Assembly: GCA_021778575.1 (NCBI GenBank)
Contig: JAJYCH010000299.1
Location: 1-6,276 of the forward strand
Direction: 5' to 3'
Source of the DNA: Planctomycetota bacterium
GTDB taxonomy: Bacteria > Planctomycetota > Planctomycetia > Isosphaerales > Isosphaeraceae
DNA: 6,276 bases
Made by a program: the position numbers and the translations under genes. The notes under the pieces were generated by a model. It was not told where the DNA came from, ran no database searches, and saw only the letters and a program-made list of their open reading frames with translations. Below are positions 5,734 through 6,276 of this stretch, piece by piece. The stretch's first letter is position 1; each line of letters begins with the position of its first letter.

Positions 5734-6276
5734 TCAAAGACCCGAGAGGTCGAGGGCCAGGACCTTGATTCCGTCCTTCAGGCCAAAGCGCTCGACCGAT
5801 TCGGACGTCGCCGGGACCGAGAAGGTCCGACGGGGGGCCAGCGAGATCCCCACCAGCAGCTTGGCCGGCTCGCTCGGCTTGGCGCTGGAACCGGTCACGG
5901 CCACGCCGTTCAGCAGCAAGGGGGAATAGTTCTCGACCCGGATCGCGTAAGTGTCCTTCGCCTTCGGCGACGACGGAATCAACGCGCCATCCGAATTGGC
6001 CTTCGTCTTCACCAGCTTCACCACCACCAGCCGCTTGAGCAGTTGCTCGGCCAGGGCGTCGCCGAATTCTTCGGACTTCACCTTGCCCGTCGCGTCCAGC
6101 AACACCGGCAGGGTGAACTTGCCCACCGCTGTCCACGACGTACCCGAACCATCCGTCGTCGCCAGTTGAACCGACGCCTCGGGCTTCTCCGAAGTGCCGA
6201 CCAACTGAACCTTCACGCCCACCGCCGGACCCGTCGGGCGAACCGGAACCTTCGACTCGACCAGCAGACCAAGAAC
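5734..6276 (-). CDS. C-terminal part of an unrecognised protein (5' end beyond window)
   Basis: The frame is open from the right edge (starting VLGLLVESKVPVRPTGPAV) through about 180 residues to the stop at 5734. A GTG at 6222 could serve as a start, but the upstream codons continue in the same style, so I treat this as an internal site and the gene as truncated by the window. I recognise no family. The sequence is rich in alternating hydrophobic residues, Ser, Thr and Lys (for example AVGKFTLPVLLDATGKVKSE and YAIRVENYSPLLLNGVAVTG), suggesting beta-sandwich-like, possibly exported domains. There are no membrane helices in the visible part. It ends VLALDLSGL and is followed by a strong terminator, so it is the last gene of its transcript. 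Confidence 0.8.
   Translation of the reverse strand, partial: VLGLLVESKVPVRPTGPAVGVKVQLVGTSEKPEASVQLATTDGSGTSWTAVGKFTLPVLLDATGKVKSEEFGDALAEQLLKRLVVVKLVKTKANSDGALIPSSPKAKDTYAIRVENYSPLLLNGVAVTGSSAKPSEPAKLLVGISLAPRRTFSVPATSESVERFGLKDGIKVLALDLSGL

Overview
The window is GC-rich, with G/C-biased third codon positions. It most resembles a planctomycete chromosome, probably Isosphaeraceae or Gemmataceae. The main evidence is the gene at 2340-4199. It encodes an ECF sigma factor with the N-terminal signature 'GTVAGMSDGELLDRF' and a long C-terminal extension carrying a membrane segment, an architecture expanded in those families. The lineage is inferred from protein style; there is no rRNA or marker gene here.

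Layout, left to right. (a) The last 16 codons of an unidentified plus-strand gene end at 53 and converge on a minus-strand pair; a 13-bp perfect inverted repeat (60-103) lies between them. (b) The minus-strand pair is a MarR-family regulator (1061-585) followed by a small DoxX-like membrane protein gene (514-112). The DoxX-like frame is broken by one extra G in a run of seven (320-326). Each gene has its own perfect palindrome upstream: 1067-1083 overlaps the marR promoter, and 543-564 lies just ahead of the DoxX-like gene. (c) Divergent from marR is a secreted single-domain GH10 endo-1,4-beta-xylanase (1170-2300). A short imperfect hairpin (2315-2337) separates it from the convergent sigma gene. 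(d) The remainder is on the minus strand. In transcription order it holds the C-terminal 180 codons of an unrecognised protein running off the right edge (6276-5734), a strong intrinsic terminator (5690-5649), a secreted transglutaminase-like protein that appears to lack the catalytic cysteine (5519-4317), and the sigma factor (4199-2340).

How the parts relate. MarR plus DoxX-like looks like a small self-regulated module, possibly responding to a redox-active or phenolic compound; the inducer is inferred, not visible. The xylanase would act on plant or algal xylan outside the cytoplasm. The transglutaminase-like gene and the sigma gene are 117 bp apart on one strand and may be co-transcribed, but nothing in the sequence proves a functional link. 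I see no mobile element, CRISPR array, tRNA or rRNA. No intergenic stretch exceeds about 215 bp. The best leads are the broken or switchable DoxX-like gene, the predicted leaderless marR transcript with an operator over its -10 box, the membrane-anchored sigma factor, and the cysteine-less transglutaminase fold. I found no clear evidence of a wholly new multi-gene system.
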